NCBI GenBank assembly: GCA_937926205.1
Contig: CALEYL010000074.1
Span: 124,001-188,000, forward strand
DNA: 64,000 bases
Direction of reading: 5' to 3'
Source of the DNA: an uncultured Saprospiraceae bacterium
Lineage (GTDB): Bacteria; Bacteroidota; Bacteroidia; Chitinophagales; Saprospiraceae
Every line of letters begins with the position of its first letter. The stretch's first letter is position 1. Position numbers and translations under genes: made by a program. The notes under the pieces were generated by a model. It was not told where the DNA came from and made no database searches. It saw only the letters and a list, made by a program, of their open reading frames with translations. Shown here in pieces: positions 16,964 to 27,205 of the stretch.

Positions 16964-17740
16964 TTACCTGGAGATGAGTTCATCCAGTTTTAAATCTGCC
17001 AGTGATTCTACCACCAGGTCAGGGCTGTAAGCGTACTTTTTCAGATGTTCCCGCTTGGTGACGCCGGACAGGGTCAGAATGGTGCCGTAACCCACTTGCT
17101 TGCCGCCCATGATGTCAGTCGTCATGGTGTCACCAATGATGGTGGTTTCTTCAGATGCGAGGCCTATTTTTTTGCGGGCTACCCGCATCATCACCGGACT
17201 GGGTTTACCGACAGAAAATGCCTGAATGCCCGTCGCTTCTTCGATCATGGCGACGATGGCTTTGATGCCGAGGTTGGCCCAGCCTTTCTTTTTTGGGGAA
17301 GGGTCGAGGTTGGTGGCGACAAATTTTGCGCCCTCCAAAATGAATTCCACGGCGTTGTTGACCATTTCGAGGGTAAAATTCCGGCCTTCTCCAACCACCA
17401 CAAAATCAGGCTTCTGCATCACCAACGAATAGCCGTATTCGTGCAGGCTGTTGATTAGCCCGCCTTCTCCCAGCACATAAGCGGTGCCATTGGGCTTCTG
17501 GTGGGCCAGAAACCAACCCGTTGCCATCGCACTGGTGAAAACGTCTTTTTCTTCCGCCTCAATCCCTAAACCGGCCAATTTGTTGACCACATCGCGCGGG
17601 GTACGCTGGCTGTTGTTGGTGATAAATGTAAAGGGTATTTGTCGTTTTTTTAATTCCGCGATAAAATGATCGGCGCCCGGAATGAGGTCATTTCCACTGT
17701 AAATAACCCCATCCATGTCAATGAGAAATCCTTTAGTCAT
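16964..17740 (-). CDS. HAD-IIA (NagD-type) phosphatase
   Basis: 258-aa haloacid-dehalogenase phosphatase. Motif I is FLIDMDGVIYSG with the nucleophile D8 and D10, motif II is FITNNSQ, and motifs III/IV are GKPSP and IIGDTMTTDIMGG. The C2-type cap between motifs II and III places it in the NagD/AraL group of phosphosugar or nucleotide phosphatases. The frame is open to 17800, but I start at ATG 17740 because MTKGFLIDMDG has the usual distance from start to motif I. It is transcribed with the block towards argE; the substrate is unknown. Confidence 0.85.
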   Translation of the reverse strand: MTKGFLIDMDGVIYSGNDLIPGADHFIAELKKRQIPFTFITNNSQRTPRDVVNKLAGLGIEAEEKDVFTSAMATGWFLAHQKPNGTAYVLGEGGLINSLHEYGYSLVMQKPDFVVVGEGRNFTLEMVNNAVEFILEGAKFVATNLDPSPKKKGWANLGIKAIVAMIEEATGIQAFSVGKPSPVMMRVARKKIGLASEETTIIGDTMTTDIMGGKQVGYGTILTLSGVTKREHLKKYAYSPDLVVESLADLKLDELISR

Positions 17741-17839
17741 CTTGTTTTGTTTTTGAGCTTTTACCGTTGCCTGGTAAATGGTTTCTATAATTAAATGCAT
17801 TAGACAGGGAATAGTTGGGGACTCATTATCTTTTGTCTT

Positions 17840-20020
17840 TTAATTCCCCTGCACTACGACCTTGTTCTCAAAAATCCGGTCTTTTTGCCCGGCGAAGCCA
17901 ACGATGGTGTACAATCCGTTTGGCAAACTGCTCAAATCCATAAACGCTGACTTGTTCATAAATTCAAGTTCCCGGGAAATGGCCAACCGCCCGTCTGAGG
18001 CAAATACTTTCACTGGTATGGTCCCTTCAAAATCCAGGTCTATTTGAATGCTACAGGTAGCCGGATTTGGGAATACCCGGAAAGAGGCTACTTCATGCGG
18101 CTGTTTTTGTTTGTTGAAATACTGCTCCGCAAAAGCAAAAGCATCTACTCCGATTTTCATGCCAATCAACCTTCCGGGAATGTCGTCGAAGGGAGGATGA
18201 ATACCGCCCCATATTCTCGAAAGGCTGCACTGGTCGGAGGCATCCCGATACGTTGCCCATTGCAGGGTCAAGTCTACACTGGGGCCATCTTCAAAGACAA
18301 GGTATTCATTTTTCTTACAAAAAAATTCACCCATGCCGCCTGGAAAAAAAGGATCTCCGGTTAAGGCTGTGAGGACTTCTGCACCGGCCCTGCTATAGGT
18401 AGAATGCCCCGATAGGTAGCCGGCAAAAGGCGGCGTGACAAAAGTTGGTCTTTGATAGGACCACCAGCTTTTAGCCCGGATCCAGCCAACCCCGGCAAGA
18501 TCCGTTTCGGGGTCATTTATAAAGTTAGGGCCTTTCCAAGCCAGTAGTTTTACTTCGCCAACAAATCGGCCATTGATCCCTGCCAGACTATCTCCCTGTC
18601 CTATGATTTCCACGTATCCCGGAATAAGGGTGAGCCCACCGGGGTGATAATTCGGCAAACCAGGGTCGCTGCTTTGACCCAATTCAGCCATGCCCCGCAA
18701 CGCGGCGACCGGGCGGGAGGAATCGTACCAGCCTTTGATGCCCCAAGCTGTAATGGCGACGTCGTGCATGGCGCCGCCGAGTGCAAAATAAGTTTTTACG
18801 TCCCACTCAAGGCTGCTGCAAAGTGGTCCCTGGCCCCGTACTTTCTTGACCAGTAAAGGATGGTCACTGATATAATTAGCGATAGAGAACCAATGACCGG
18901 GCGGCGTTTCTGAAGTAGGCCCGTCTGCCCAGAATTCAGCCAATACCCTTGCATAGTCGCCGCGAGGAACGATTTGAGGCTGGTAGGGAGCTCCGGTTTT
19001 AGGGTTTAGTGCCCTTCCTGGGCTGTTATCGCCGCCATTGATGAGGTCGTAAAAATCCCGCAAACCTTCAATGGTGGTTGGATAGCTTTGAATATTGCCG
19101 AGGGATGCAGGTGAAATATCCCACAACACCCCATCTTCAGGATCGAGATGAGAAGACCAAACGGAGACCAGTTCATGGCCCCATTTGTATTCTTCTGAAA
19201 GGCCGCCCACGGCAGTTGTGTCTAAAAGCGGAGGCGAACCCGGATCGTGATAGACCCAATAATCGAATCCATCCCGGTTATAAATCGTGGCATCGCTGCT
19301 TTTTAGTGAAAAAGGTTGAACCTTGCCCCATTCCGGACTGAGAAAAAACTGCGTATTATTGGCTATCGGGTTGCCGCTTTGATCAATGATCTGAGAAAGG
19401 AAAAGCGGTTGCCAGCGGTTGAGGTCAAGCACCCCAGGGTTGCCGGGTACTTCTATCACAAGGGGGGGATTAACAGGTTTATAAAACTCGTTTTGATAGC
19501 CGCCCGCTTCGTTAGAGCCATCCTGTAAGCCATAAACAATGATTTGCTCGGCAAGGTAATTGCCCAGTTCAGCTGGTCCGCATTTGTAAGCTGTCGAAGT
19601 ATTGTTTCGATCGTAGCCAAGTGAATCCATGAGGAAATCAATTCTCGAAAACAATACGGCTCTACCCGGCGAATTTGCAAAACGGTGCAGCAGAAGGCGA
19701 TACATGGCAAAGCTAATCGCTTCTTCCTGGGCCGCTTTTGGATCGGCTGGGCGCGGCGTGCCGGAAAAAGGGCAGGTGAATCCGTGTACCGTTTTCCCAA
19801 GAAAATAGGTATCGCCGACCTCATTGTAAACAACCCAGGCGTCGTACATGGCCATACTGGTGTGAAATAAATTACGCGCATGAACAGTGGGGCGGGCAAA
19901 GTCGGTACGAATGCCCCTAAGGGTAGCCTCATTCCAAAGGCGGGCGACAGAGTGCTGGGCTTGCATTGCGGCAGCAATTCCACAAAAAAAACAAACCGAT
20001 ATGATTGCTTTTCTCATCAT
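17840..20020 (-). CDS. Secreted vanadium-haloperoxidase-like PAP2 protein with T9SS tail
   Basis: 726 aa with a signal peptide (MRKAIISVCFFCGIAAAMQAQ). The vanadate/phosphate site of the haloperoxidase/PAP2 superfamily is complete: K-x6-R-P in KGWYDSSRP (about 428-436), SGHS in GYLSGHSTYS (about 538), and SR-x5-H-x3-D in SRIWGGIHPPFDD (about 600-612). The last ~80 residues form a T9SS type-A sorting domain (FRVFPNPATCSIQIDL ... ENKVVVQGN). Whether it oxidises halides or is an acid phosphatase cannot be read from these motifs. It follows the ASPIC-domain gene with a 62-bp gap and may be co-transcribed with it. Confidence 0.88.
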   Translation of the reverse strand: MMRKAIISVCFFCGIAAAMQAQHSVARLWNEATLRGIRTDFARPTVHARNLFHTSMAMYDAWVVYNEVGDTYFLGKTVHGFTCPFSGTPRPADPKAAQEEAISFAMYRLLLHRFANSPGRAVLFSRIDFLMDSLGYDRNNTSTAYKCGPAELGNYLAEQIIVYGLQDGSNEAGGYQNEFYKPVNPPLVIEVPGNPGVLDLNRWQPLFLSQIIDQSGNPIANNTQFFLSPEWGKVQPFSLKSSDATIYNRDGFDYWVYHDPGSPPLLDTTAVGGLSEEYKWGHELVSVWSSHLDPEDGVLWDISPASLGNIQSYPTTIEGLRDFYDLINGGDNSPGRALNPKTGAPYQPQIVPRGDYARVLAEFWADGPTSETPPGHWFSIANYISDHPLLVKKVRGQGPLCSSLEWDVKTYFALGGAMHDVAITAWGIKGWYDSSRPVAALRGMAELGQSSDPGLPNYHPGGLTLIPGYVEIIGQGDSLAGINGRFVGEVKLLAWKGPNFINDPETDLAGVGWIRAKSWWSYQRPTFVTPPFAGYLSGHSTYSRAGAEVLTALTGDPFFPGGMGEFFCKKNEYLVFEDGPSVDLTLQWATYRDASDQCSLSRIWGGIHPPFDDIPGRLIGMKIGVDAFAFAEQYFNKQKQPHEVASFRVFPNPATCSIQIDLDFEGTIPVKVFASDGRLAISRELEFMNKSAFMDLSSLPNGLYTIVGFAGQKDRIFENKVVVQGN

Positions 20021-20082
20021 AGTTTCATTTTATCAGCGATTCATTGCCTTCTCCGATGGCGAAATTTTGATAAAGTGATGGG

Positions 20083-21921
20083 TTATCCCCCACCTACCTT
20101 CACCAATTTACCACTCATTTTTTTGTCACTGAATTTCGCTGCGTAAAAATAGACGCCTGAAGCCATATTTTCTGCATCCCAGGGAATCTCGAGGATGCCC
20201 GGCTCCTCTAAAATTGATTCGGTTTGATAAACCACTTCTCCCAAAGCAGAAAACAGGGTCAGCTCTAAAATCCCGGGCTTAGCCAGCTCGAAAGACAGTA
20301 TTGTTCCACCAATAAACGGGTTGGGCTTGGCAAAGTCTTTTTCCACAATGGCTCCGCCTGTTGGTGTTGTGCCCCGTGTTTCCTCAACAACCGTTCCACT
20401 GCCTTCCCTGAAATGCAAAATTTGGTTAACCGGTACATCGTAAATGGCTTCTGTAATACCCGTCAGCCAGGTAAACCGAATTTCGTCAATAATTTCTGCA
20501 GCGCCAACGCCAAAATGGACCGGTTTTATGCTTTGCCCGAAAACGGTCGCTCCGTGGTGATAGCGGTAATAATATTGATCGCCGATTTTGATTTTCACCG
20601 TTGTTCCGAAAGCATCCCGGTTAGAAGTGGTTCCTTCCAGCTTGATTTGCAACCAGTTTTTTGAAATCAGGTTGTCATTTTGGCTGGTATTGTTTTTGAA
20701 AAAATAGGCAGCTTCTTCCATGTTCGCGACCACCAGGTCCAAATCACCGTCGCTGTCGTAATCGAAAACCTCCAGCCCCTTGCTTTTTGCCTTCCCGACA
20801 AAACCTGACGCTTGCGAATAATCGACAAAGTGCATCGACTCCTCCTTGAGCATGTTTTTAAAAAGGAAATTATCAATATCGGGCTGAACTGCCCCGTACA
20901 ATTTATCAATCGGTCCATTGACAGCAGCAAGGTCTTCATCGCCATCGTGGTCAAAATCGAAGAACTGCGTACCCCAACCCCAACCGGTATTTTCAACCCC
21001 GTATTGGATTGCTTTATTGGAATACCTGCGATTTCCCTGGTCGATAAATAGCGGATTCGGTTGATGATTATAAATATTGGTTACATAGATATCAAAAAGC
21101 CCGTCATTGTTGCAATCGCCGATGGCTACCCCCATTCCTGCGCCTTCATCGTCGAGCCTGCAGGCACGGGATGCTTCGTTGTATTTTTGGCCAGACCGGT
21201 TTTCAAAGAAGGCATTGATTTGCGTATCGTTCATATTGTATAGATCCAGAAAGCCATCTTTTCCGGCGTCAATGGCAACACTCGACCAGGTAATGGTGTT
21301 TTCACCGCCTACTTCCATAATTGTTGTAATGTCTGTAAAAGTACCATCCCCATTGTTCTGATACAGGATATTTTCATTGTTCAGAACACTGACGTACAAA
21401 TCCAGGTCGCCATCGCGGTCGTGATCCCACCAAAGCCCGGTAGCCGAATAACAGACATTGCAGCCCTCAACACCGGCCTGAGCTGTCACATCGCTGAAAG
21501 TCCCATCGCCATTGTTGTGGTACAACTGATCAAGGCGGCTGTTCGCCAAAAACAGGTCAGGAAAACCGTCGTTGTCGTAATCGCCCCATGAGGCGCCCAT
21601 TTTTTCTCCCCTTTCAGCCCTTAATCCTTCATTGATATATTGTATGCCAAAACCAGCCACTACAGTCACATCCGTAAAAGTGCCATCGCCGTTGTTGCGC
21701 ATGAGGTGGCTCCAGGTAGTTTCGTCCGCAGGTTTAAAATTTTTGATGCCGGTGAAAAATACATCGAGGTCCCCGTCCGCATCATAATCGGCCACCGCTA
21801 CCCCATTTGTATTCTGAATTTGGGACAGGTTGGCGGTTGTTTCGGCGTGGATAAAGTTTTGAGAGAAGCCGTTTTGAAACAGCGACACAGCGAAAAACAG
21901 CGGGAGTACTATATTTTTCAT
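20083..21921 (-). CDS. FG-GAP/VCBS repeat protein with ASPIC/UnbV domain and T9SS tail (CRTAC1-like)
   Basis: 612-aa exported protein. A signal peptide precedes at least six calcium-binding FG-GAP repeats, seen as DYDADGDLDVFF, DYDNDGFPDLFLAN, DHDRDGDLDLYVS, DCNNDGLFDIYVTN, DFDHDGDEDLAAVN and DYDSDGDLDLVVAN. An ASPIC/UnbV domain follows at about 455-515 (TSNRDAFGTTVKIKIG ... IDEIRFTWLTG). The end (FAKPNPFIGGTILSF ... GVYFYAAKFSDKKMSGK) is a T9SS sorting domain. Such proteins form surface beta-propellers. They frequently sit near SusC/D genes in this phylum, but no enzymatic role is visible. Confidence 0.87.
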   Translation of the reverse strand: MKNIVLPLFFAVSLFQNGFSQNFIHAETTANLSQIQNTNGVAVADYDADGDLDVFFTGIKNFKPADETTWSHLMRNNGDGTFTDVTVVAGFGIQYINEGLRAERGEKMGASWGDYDNDGFPDLFLANSRLDQLYHNNGDGTFSDVTAQAGVEGCNVCYSATGLWWDHDRDGDLDLYVSVLNNENILYQNNGDGTFTDITTIMEVGGENTITWSSVAIDAGKDGFLDLYNMNDTQINAFFENRSGQKYNEASRACRLDDEGAGMGVAIGDCNNDGLFDIYVTNIYNHQPNPLFIDQGNRRYSNKAIQYGVENTGWGWGTQFFDFDHDGDEDLAAVNGPIDKLYGAVQPDIDNFLFKNMLKEESMHFVDYSQASGFVGKAKSKGLEVFDYDSDGDLDLVVANMEEAAYFFKNNTSQNDNLISKNWLQIKLEGTTSNRDAFGTTVKIKIGDQYYYRYHHGATVFGQSIKPVHFGVGAAEIIDEIRFTWLTGITEAIYDVPVNQILHFREGSGTVVEETRGTTPTGGAIVEKDFAKPNPFIGGTILSFELAKPGILELTLFSALGEVVYQTESILEEPGILEIPWDAENMASGVYFYAAKFSDKKMSGKLVKVGGG

Positions 21922-22002
21922 AATGAAGCATTTAGTGGGTGCTAATCTAACATTTTTCGTCGATTTCAGATGTTAACCTGAACATGGGATTAAGCGTTTG
22001 CT

Positions 22003-22054
22003 AAGGCTCAAAAACGGTCATCCGGCATGGGCCGGACTCCTGTTTTTGAGCCTT
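22003..22054. terminator. Strong hairpin after susD
   Basis: AAGGCTCAAAAAC (22003-22015) is perfectly complementary to 22042-22054, with an inner CCGG/CCGG stem. It lies between the susD stop and the ASPIC-domain gene and probably ends the fructan operon transcript. Confidence 0.6.
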
Positions 22055-22075
22055 GCACTTAAAGACAAATGCCAA

Positions 22076-23830
22076 TCAATTGTATCCCGGATTCTGTACG
22101 TAAAGACCCCGGCTGATCGTAATTTGCTGTTGCGGTATCGCAAGATACTCATCCCTGCCAGGCATAAAGTGCCCGTCTATGAGATAATCTCTGCGCCCCT
22201 TTTCGGTCAAAAAGTACGTATTGATGGTTTCTCCGGCCACTCCCCAGCGAACGAGGTCAAAGAAGCGCTTTGACTCGAAAGCAAGCTCCAGTCGACGCTC
22301 CCAGCGCAATATTTTGCGGGCATTATCCTGACTGCCAAGTGAAGCGTAAATCCCGACATTCCATTTCCCGGTCGGTGAGCCATCGGCAAACACAAGACGG
22401 GACGTACTTGCGGCACTGCCGGCCCTTTCGCGGATGGCATTGATGATGTTCAGGGCTTCTCCAAGGCGGTTCAGCTCAATGAGGGCTTCCGCTTTCATCA
22501 GCAACAAGTCACCGTAGCGGATTTGGTCTGTGTTCCTCGAAATGCTGAAAAATGCCTGGTACTGGCGGAAGCAGGGGCAATCCGGCAATTCCTGATCTTT
22601 CATTCCGAGTTTATAACCATATACGCCGGGTACACGGGAGTAAGTTTCGTCGTAAATGCGGTTTGGATCGTACTTAAACGGCATGCCAATGATGCCAATC
22701 GTGTGGGCAATGCGCGGGTCAATGTTGTTTGCCAGCACATCACTTACCGTTTCAATTTGAGCGCCATCGTTGAAAGTATCGAACATAGGCAGGCCATTGG
22801 CGTCCGTTTTGTAAGCGTTCGCCAGGTTTTGAGAAGCATGGTTAAACGAACAGCAACCATAACCAGGTCCGAGTGAAGAAGTCAGGCCGGTAGAAAAATT
22901 GCCCCTTCCTTCCGGCGACCCGTCGTCAATGGAGCGCATGATGGCCCAGACGGATTCTACACCACTTTCATTGGCCCATAAAAAGTTTTTAGCATAATCG
23001 TCAAACAAGGCATATTCCCCCGTGCCTTCAATGGTAGAAATCAGATTGACTACTTCTTCCAATTCAGAAGCCGTAATATTGGTAACCTGGTGCTGGTCAT
23101 TCTGCACGTAAGCTTTGTAGAGCAATACTTTTGCCAAATAAGCACGCGCAGCGTTTTTCGTTGGCCGGCCTTCATCATTCTGAAAATCGGGCAGCGCATT
23201 CACTCCTGCACGAAATTCATCGGCGATGTAAGCCCAGCCTTCCTGGTCGCTTTTTTCCCGGTTGCCGACTTTACTGATTTCTGGTTTCGGAACATTTTCG
23301 TCTATAAAGACCGGGAATTTGAACAGAATTTTCAAAATAAATTCAAAGTGTCCCCGGATGAACCTTAGTTCGGCAAGCCTTTGTGCGCGACTCACGCCTG
23401 CTTCCTGCTGGTACTCGGTATCTGTCAAATTATTGATGCGGCGCATGGCATCGTTGGCACGGGAGATACCGGCATACAGATAGGCCCACATCAGGTTTGC
23501 ATTACCATTAGCCGGCGTGTTCAACGTAAATACCTCTACCATATGGCTGTCAAATTGGTCGCCAATGCTGCCGCCGCCTTTGTAAGCGTCGTCGGAACGA
23601 ACGCTGCCGTAGACCCACATGTCCTCAAACTGGTGTGCCAGTAAGCCGTCATTGCCGAGGGCCGCATAGGCCGCAATGACCATTTTTTCAGCATTATCGA
23701 CGGTATTCAAATCCGCATCGGCAACAACTCCCGTTGGTTTGATATCAAGGAAATCGTCCTTACAACTGGTAATGATGGCGCAGGCTATCGCCAGCGTCAT
23801 CCATGTTTTAGTATTTAAAAATCGTTTCAT
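22076..23830 (-). CDS. susD: SusD/RagB-type fructan-binding outer-membrane lipoprotein
   Basis: 584 aa, lipoprotein signal with the lipidated cysteine in AIITSCKDDFLDIKPTG. Family marks: alpha-helical TPR-like N-terminal half (NLMWAYLYAGISRANDAMRR, AQRLAELRFIRGHFEFILK), then the C-terminal RagB/SusD part with YGDLLLMKAEALIELNRLGE and WERRLELAFESKRFFDLVRW. It forms the lid of the SusC transporter and selects glycan fragments at the cell surface. It lies 30 bp behind susC. Fructan specificity is inferred from the neighbouring GH32, fructokinase and sensor. Confidence 0.93.
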   Translation of the reverse strand: MKRFLNTKTWMTLAIACAIITSCKDDFLDIKPTGVVADADLNTVDNAEKMVIAAYAALGNDGLLAHQFEDMWVYGSVRSDDAYKGGGSIGDQFDSHMVEVFTLNTPANGNANLMWAYLYAGISRANDAMRRINNLTDTEYQQEAGVSRAQRLAELRFIRGHFEFILKILFKFPVFIDENVPKPEISKVGNREKSDQEGWAYIADEFRAGVNALPDFQNDEGRPTKNAARAYLAKVLLYKAYVQNDQHQVTNITASELEEVVNLISTIEGTGEYALFDDYAKNFLWANESGVESVWAIMRSIDDGSPEGRGNFSTGLTSSLGPGYGCCSFNHASQNLANAYKTDANGLPMFDTFNDGAQIETVSDVLANNIDPRIAHTIGIIGMPFKYDPNRIYDETYSRVPGVYGYKLGMKDQELPDCPCFRQYQAFFSISRNTDQIRYGDLLLMKAEALIELNRLGEALNIINAIRERAGSAASTSRLVFADGSPTGKWNVGIYASLGSQDNARKILRWERRLELAFESKRFFDLVRWGVAGETINTYFLTEKGRRDYLIDGHFMPGRDEYLAIPQQQITISRGLYVQNPGYN

Positions 23831-23860
23831 TTTTTGATGTTTTTTTGCATCAACATTAAA

Positions 23861-26800
23861 TTAAAACCCAACATTCAAGCCCAGGGAAACCCGGAATGGT
23901 TTCGGGTAAATACCAACCACCCGGTTTTCTACCGACCAGCCGGTTTGTGGATACTGGTTGGGTCCGCTGCGGTCAACAACCCATCCCAGGTTTTCGCCCG
24001 TGACGTAGATCCGGAGATCGGAGATGCTATTCTTTAATATTTTTGAAGATGGCAGCGTATAGCCAATAGTGGCTTGCCGGAATGCCAGGAAATCTCCATT
24101 CCGCACATTGTAGTCCAGAGAAAAACCAAAAGGGCGGTTGCTGTTGCTTGCTGCCGGAATATAGCTTCCTGTATTGATTGGCGACCAGGCATCGAGCTGG
24201 GCAACGCCTCCGTTTTCACCGTTGTCGAGCGACCCCAGTTCCATACGGAATACATCGGGTGTAACCTTCCTGCCAAGGGCGCCCCAGGTATAAAGGCTGA
24301 AGTCAAAATTCTTGTAGTTTACCTGAAAATTAACCCCAAACTCTACTTTTGGTACGCCGTTTCCACTGTCGTATTCCTGATCCAGTGCATTGATAACGCC
24401 ATCTTTATTGAGGTCTACAAAGCGCAGGGCGCCAATCCGCTTGCCAACCTGTTCAGCGTGGGCATCTACTTCTGCCTGGTTTTGGAAAATACCATCTGTG
24501 TGATAGCCAAAAAGGGCGTTGGGTGCTTGTCCGATAATGTTCTGTTCCGCATTGCCTGGATAGCTCGACCACAAGTCTTCCGGCAAGGAGGTAATCACCG
24601 ACTCATAGTGGGCCAAATTTACGCCAACAGAGAAGTTCAGGTCGCCTTTGCGGAGCGGGCTGTTGTACTGCAAAGAAACTTCCCATCCATTTGTTTCCAT
24701 ATCAGCGCCGTTCACCCACTGGCGTGCCCCGTCACCCACGGCTGCAATCTGCGTAGGCTGGATGAGGATGTCTTCTGTTTGCCGTTTGAAGACTTCCAAT
24801 GTTCCTTCAATACTGCTGTTGAAAAGGCCAAAATCCATCCCGAAATTCATTTCGGTTGTCGTTTCCCATTTTAACTCGTCGTTGCCGGTTTGCGTAGCCA
24901 AAAAGCCTGAAGGCAGGATTCCCGAATCGTTATTGCCGATGTCATAGGAGGTAGCCGCATCCGCACAAGGTGTCTGTGCACATCCGCCATCCCAAGGAAG
25001 GATGTTGCTGGCAGGTGCATAAACCGCCTGGTAAAGGCCAAAACGAGCATCATTGAGGATATCCTGGTTGCCCGTTTGCCCCCATGCTACCCGAACTTTC
25101 AGATTGGAGATAAAATCCGAATTTTTCAGAAAAGCTTCGTCGCTGATCCGCCAGCCTAAAGAAGCTGCGGGGAAAAGCGCGAACTGGTTCTTCGAGCCAA
25201 AACGACTAGAACCGTCGCGCCGAATGGTAAAAGATGCAAGGTATTTTCCGGCAAAGCTGTAGTTCAGTTTTCCAAAATACGAAAACAACGAAAACCCGGT
25301 AGTCGCACCGGAAGAAGTCCGTTCGCCGGAAGCAGCGCTCAACTGCAGGTATTCAACGGTTTCCTGCGCAAAGTCTTTACCCGTGGCAGAGAAAATGTTG
25401 ATTTCATTTTTGATGGCTTCCGTACCGGCCAGCACCGTGATTTCGTGAACGCCAATGGTCTTTGCAAAAGTAAGGGTGTTGTTGAATACCCAATTCGTCA
25501 GGTGCGATTGGCGGATGGTCAGTTCGGCAACATTGTTTCCTAAAAACCCTCTCGAATAGGTACGGAAAATATCTTTGGAATTAATGCCGTCGTAGTCTAC
25601 ACCAAAGTTGGTGCGGAAAGAAAGTCCTTTTAAAAGCTTTACATCGGCATAGATATTGCCAAAAACTTTGACATTTTTGATGTAATCGTCCCGATTGTCG
25701 TAGGCAAGGGCAACAGGGTTGTCCCGGTCAGAAAATCCGCCACCCGGAGGGCCCGAAAAACGGCCATCTTCAGTGCGAACCGGCAGAATTGACTTATAGC
25801 GATAAGGCGCCTGCTCCGGGGTACCCCCGAATCCGTTGTCCATCCAAAGGCGGTTGCCACGGGAAACACTGAGGTTTTGGCCCACGGTTACCCGCTTGTC
25901 GAGGAAATTGTAATTCGAGTTTATACGAAGCCCCATGCGCTGATACTCCGTGCCGATGACCACACCTGTTTGATCAAAATAATTCGCCCCGAAGCGCACA
26001 CCACCACGATCACTGCCCTGAGAAAAAGACAAGTCGTAGTTTTGGATGATGCCTGTGCGGGCGATTTCGTCCCAATAGTCCGTGCCTTCTTCGATGTTAC
26101 CACCGTAGATGCTGTTTGGGTGGCCGGAAGGGCGCAGCTGGTCGTCTTGATCGAGCCAGTCAGGGTAATTGATTTTGTCTAATACCGGAACGCCGGTGCC
26201 CTGTATGCCCGAACCGAGGCTGGGATCCAGGTGCCATTCATAGGTGTAGATACCGGTAGCGTTGGGATCAGATCCATCATTCACAGCTCCCTGCCATTCG
26301 ATGATGGCCCGTTCGCGGTTGTTGGTCAGGTTGTCAAAACTGCTCCAGTTTTCTACGCTCGTACGCACATCCAGCTCTACACGAGCTTTGTTACTGGTGG
26401 ATTGTTTGGTGGTGATGATGACAACTCCGTTGGAAGCCCTTGCGCCGTAAATAGAAGCAGAGGAGGCATCCTTAAGTACCTGCACCGAGGCAATATCACC
26501 AGGATTAAGCCAGGATAGTCCCCAGGTTTGAGGAACGGTGGAACCATTTTCATTGGTGATGAAAGTCTGAATGGGCACCCCGTCCACGATGTAAAGCGGG
26601 TCGCTCAGCTTACCGAGCGTGCTGGTACCCCTTATCCGGATGCGCGCGCCCTGTCCGGGATCGCCGGAAAGGTCAACATTCACCCCGGCAACGCGGCCTT
26701 GCAGGCTTTGAAGGATGTTGGAATTGGCGGCATCATCAACATCTTTCAAATCGAGCACAGCCACAGCCCCAAGCAGGTCTTTTTTACGTTCTACGGCATA

Positions 26801-27121
26801 GCCGGTTACCACCACCTCGTCGAGGATGGCGCCGGTTGCCAATTTGACATCAACCCTGGTCAGTCCTTTGATGTTGACCGTCTGGGAAGCGTACCCGGTA
26901 TACGATACTTCAATGGTTGCAGCGTCATCTCCCACTGCCAGGGAAAATGCGCCATCAAAATCAGTAACGGTGCCGACGGATGTGGCAGTCACCAGAATGT
27001 TCGCGCCGATAAGCGGATCGCCGGTATCAGCATCCCTCACGGTACCTGTGAGGGTACGTTGCGCCAGGGCCAGCTGCGCCGTAAGGAGTAGCCCCAAAAG
27101 TGAGCATAATTTAAGTTTCAT
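23861..27121 (-). CDS. susC: SusC/RagA-type TonB-dependent fructan transporter
   Basis: 1086-aa outer-membrane transporter. Order of parts: signal peptide (MKLKLCSLLGLLLTAQLALA), a carboxypeptidase-regulatory-like domain (TGTVRDADTGDPLIGANI, about 24-100), the plug with VVTGYAVERKKDLLGAV and IRIRGTSTLGKLSDPLYIVDG (about 105-230), and the 22-strand barrel ending in FRVSLGLNVGF with the terminal aromatic residue. It pairs with SusD to import oligosaccharides across the outer membrane using TonB. The upstream GH32 gene is 84 bp away on the same strand and I see no promoter of the usual type between them, so co-transcription is likely. Confidence 0.95.
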   Translation of the reverse strand: MKLKLCSLLGLLLTAQLALAQRTLTGTVRDADTGDPLIGANILVTATSVGTVTDFDGAFSLAVGDDAATIEVSYTGYASQTVNIKGLTRVDVKLATGAILDEVVVTGYAVERKKDLLGAVAVLDLKDVDDAANSNILQSLQGRVAGVNVDLSGDPGQGARIRIRGTSTLGKLSDPLYIVDGVPIQTFITNENGSTVPQTWGLSWLNPGDIASVQVLKDASSASIYGARASNGVVIITTKQSTSNKARVELDVRTSVENWSSFDNLTNNRERAIIEWQGAVNDGSDPNATGIYTYEWHLDPSLGSGIQGTGVPVLDKINYPDWLDQDDQLRPSGHPNSIYGGNIEEGTDYWDEIARTGIIQNYDLSFSQGSDRGGVRFGANYFDQTGVVIGTEYQRMGLRINSNYNFLDKRVTVGQNLSVSRGNRLWMDNGFGGTPEQAPYRYKSILPVRTEDGRFSGPPGGGFSDRDNPVALAYDNRDDYIKNVKVFGNIYADVKLLKGLSFRTNFGVDYDGINSKDIFRTYSRGFLGNNVAELTIRQSHLTNWVFNNTLTFAKTIGVHEITVLAGTEAIKNEINIFSATGKDFAQETVEYLQLSAASGERTSSGATTGFSLFSYFGKLNYSFAGKYLASFTIRRDGSSRFGSKNQFALFPAASLGWRISDEAFLKNSDFISNLKVRVAWGQTGNQDILNDARFGLYQAVYAPASNILPWDGGCAQTPCADAATSYDIGNNDSGILPSGFLATQTGNDELKWETTTEMNFGMDFGLFNSSIEGTLEVFKRQTEDILIQPTQIAAVGDGARQWVNGADMETNGWEVSLQYNSPLRKGDLNFSVGVNLAHYESVITSLPEDLWSSYPGNAEQNIIGQAPNALFGYHTDGIFQNQAEVDAHAEQVGKRIGALRFVDLNKDGVINALDQEYDSGNGVPKVEFGVNFQVNYKNFDFSLYTWGALGRKVTPDVFRMELGSLDNGENGGVAQLDAWSPINTGSYIPAASNSNRPFGFSLDYNVRNGDFLAFRQATIGYTLPSSKILKNSISDLRIYVTGENLGWVVDRSGPNQYPQTGWSVENRVVGIYPKPFRVSLGLNVGF

Positions 27122-27205
27122 AATGACATGTTTTGGTAATAAAAATCAGGTTAATAAGAATTGGCGAATGTTGGAAAATCAAGGTGAATCAGTCTGCATC
27201 AACCT

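Noticed and set aside
24074..27091. Several plus-strand frames of 180-270 codons opposite susC
   Set aside because: Antisense to a clear TonB-dependent transporter; low-complexity, motif-free translations.
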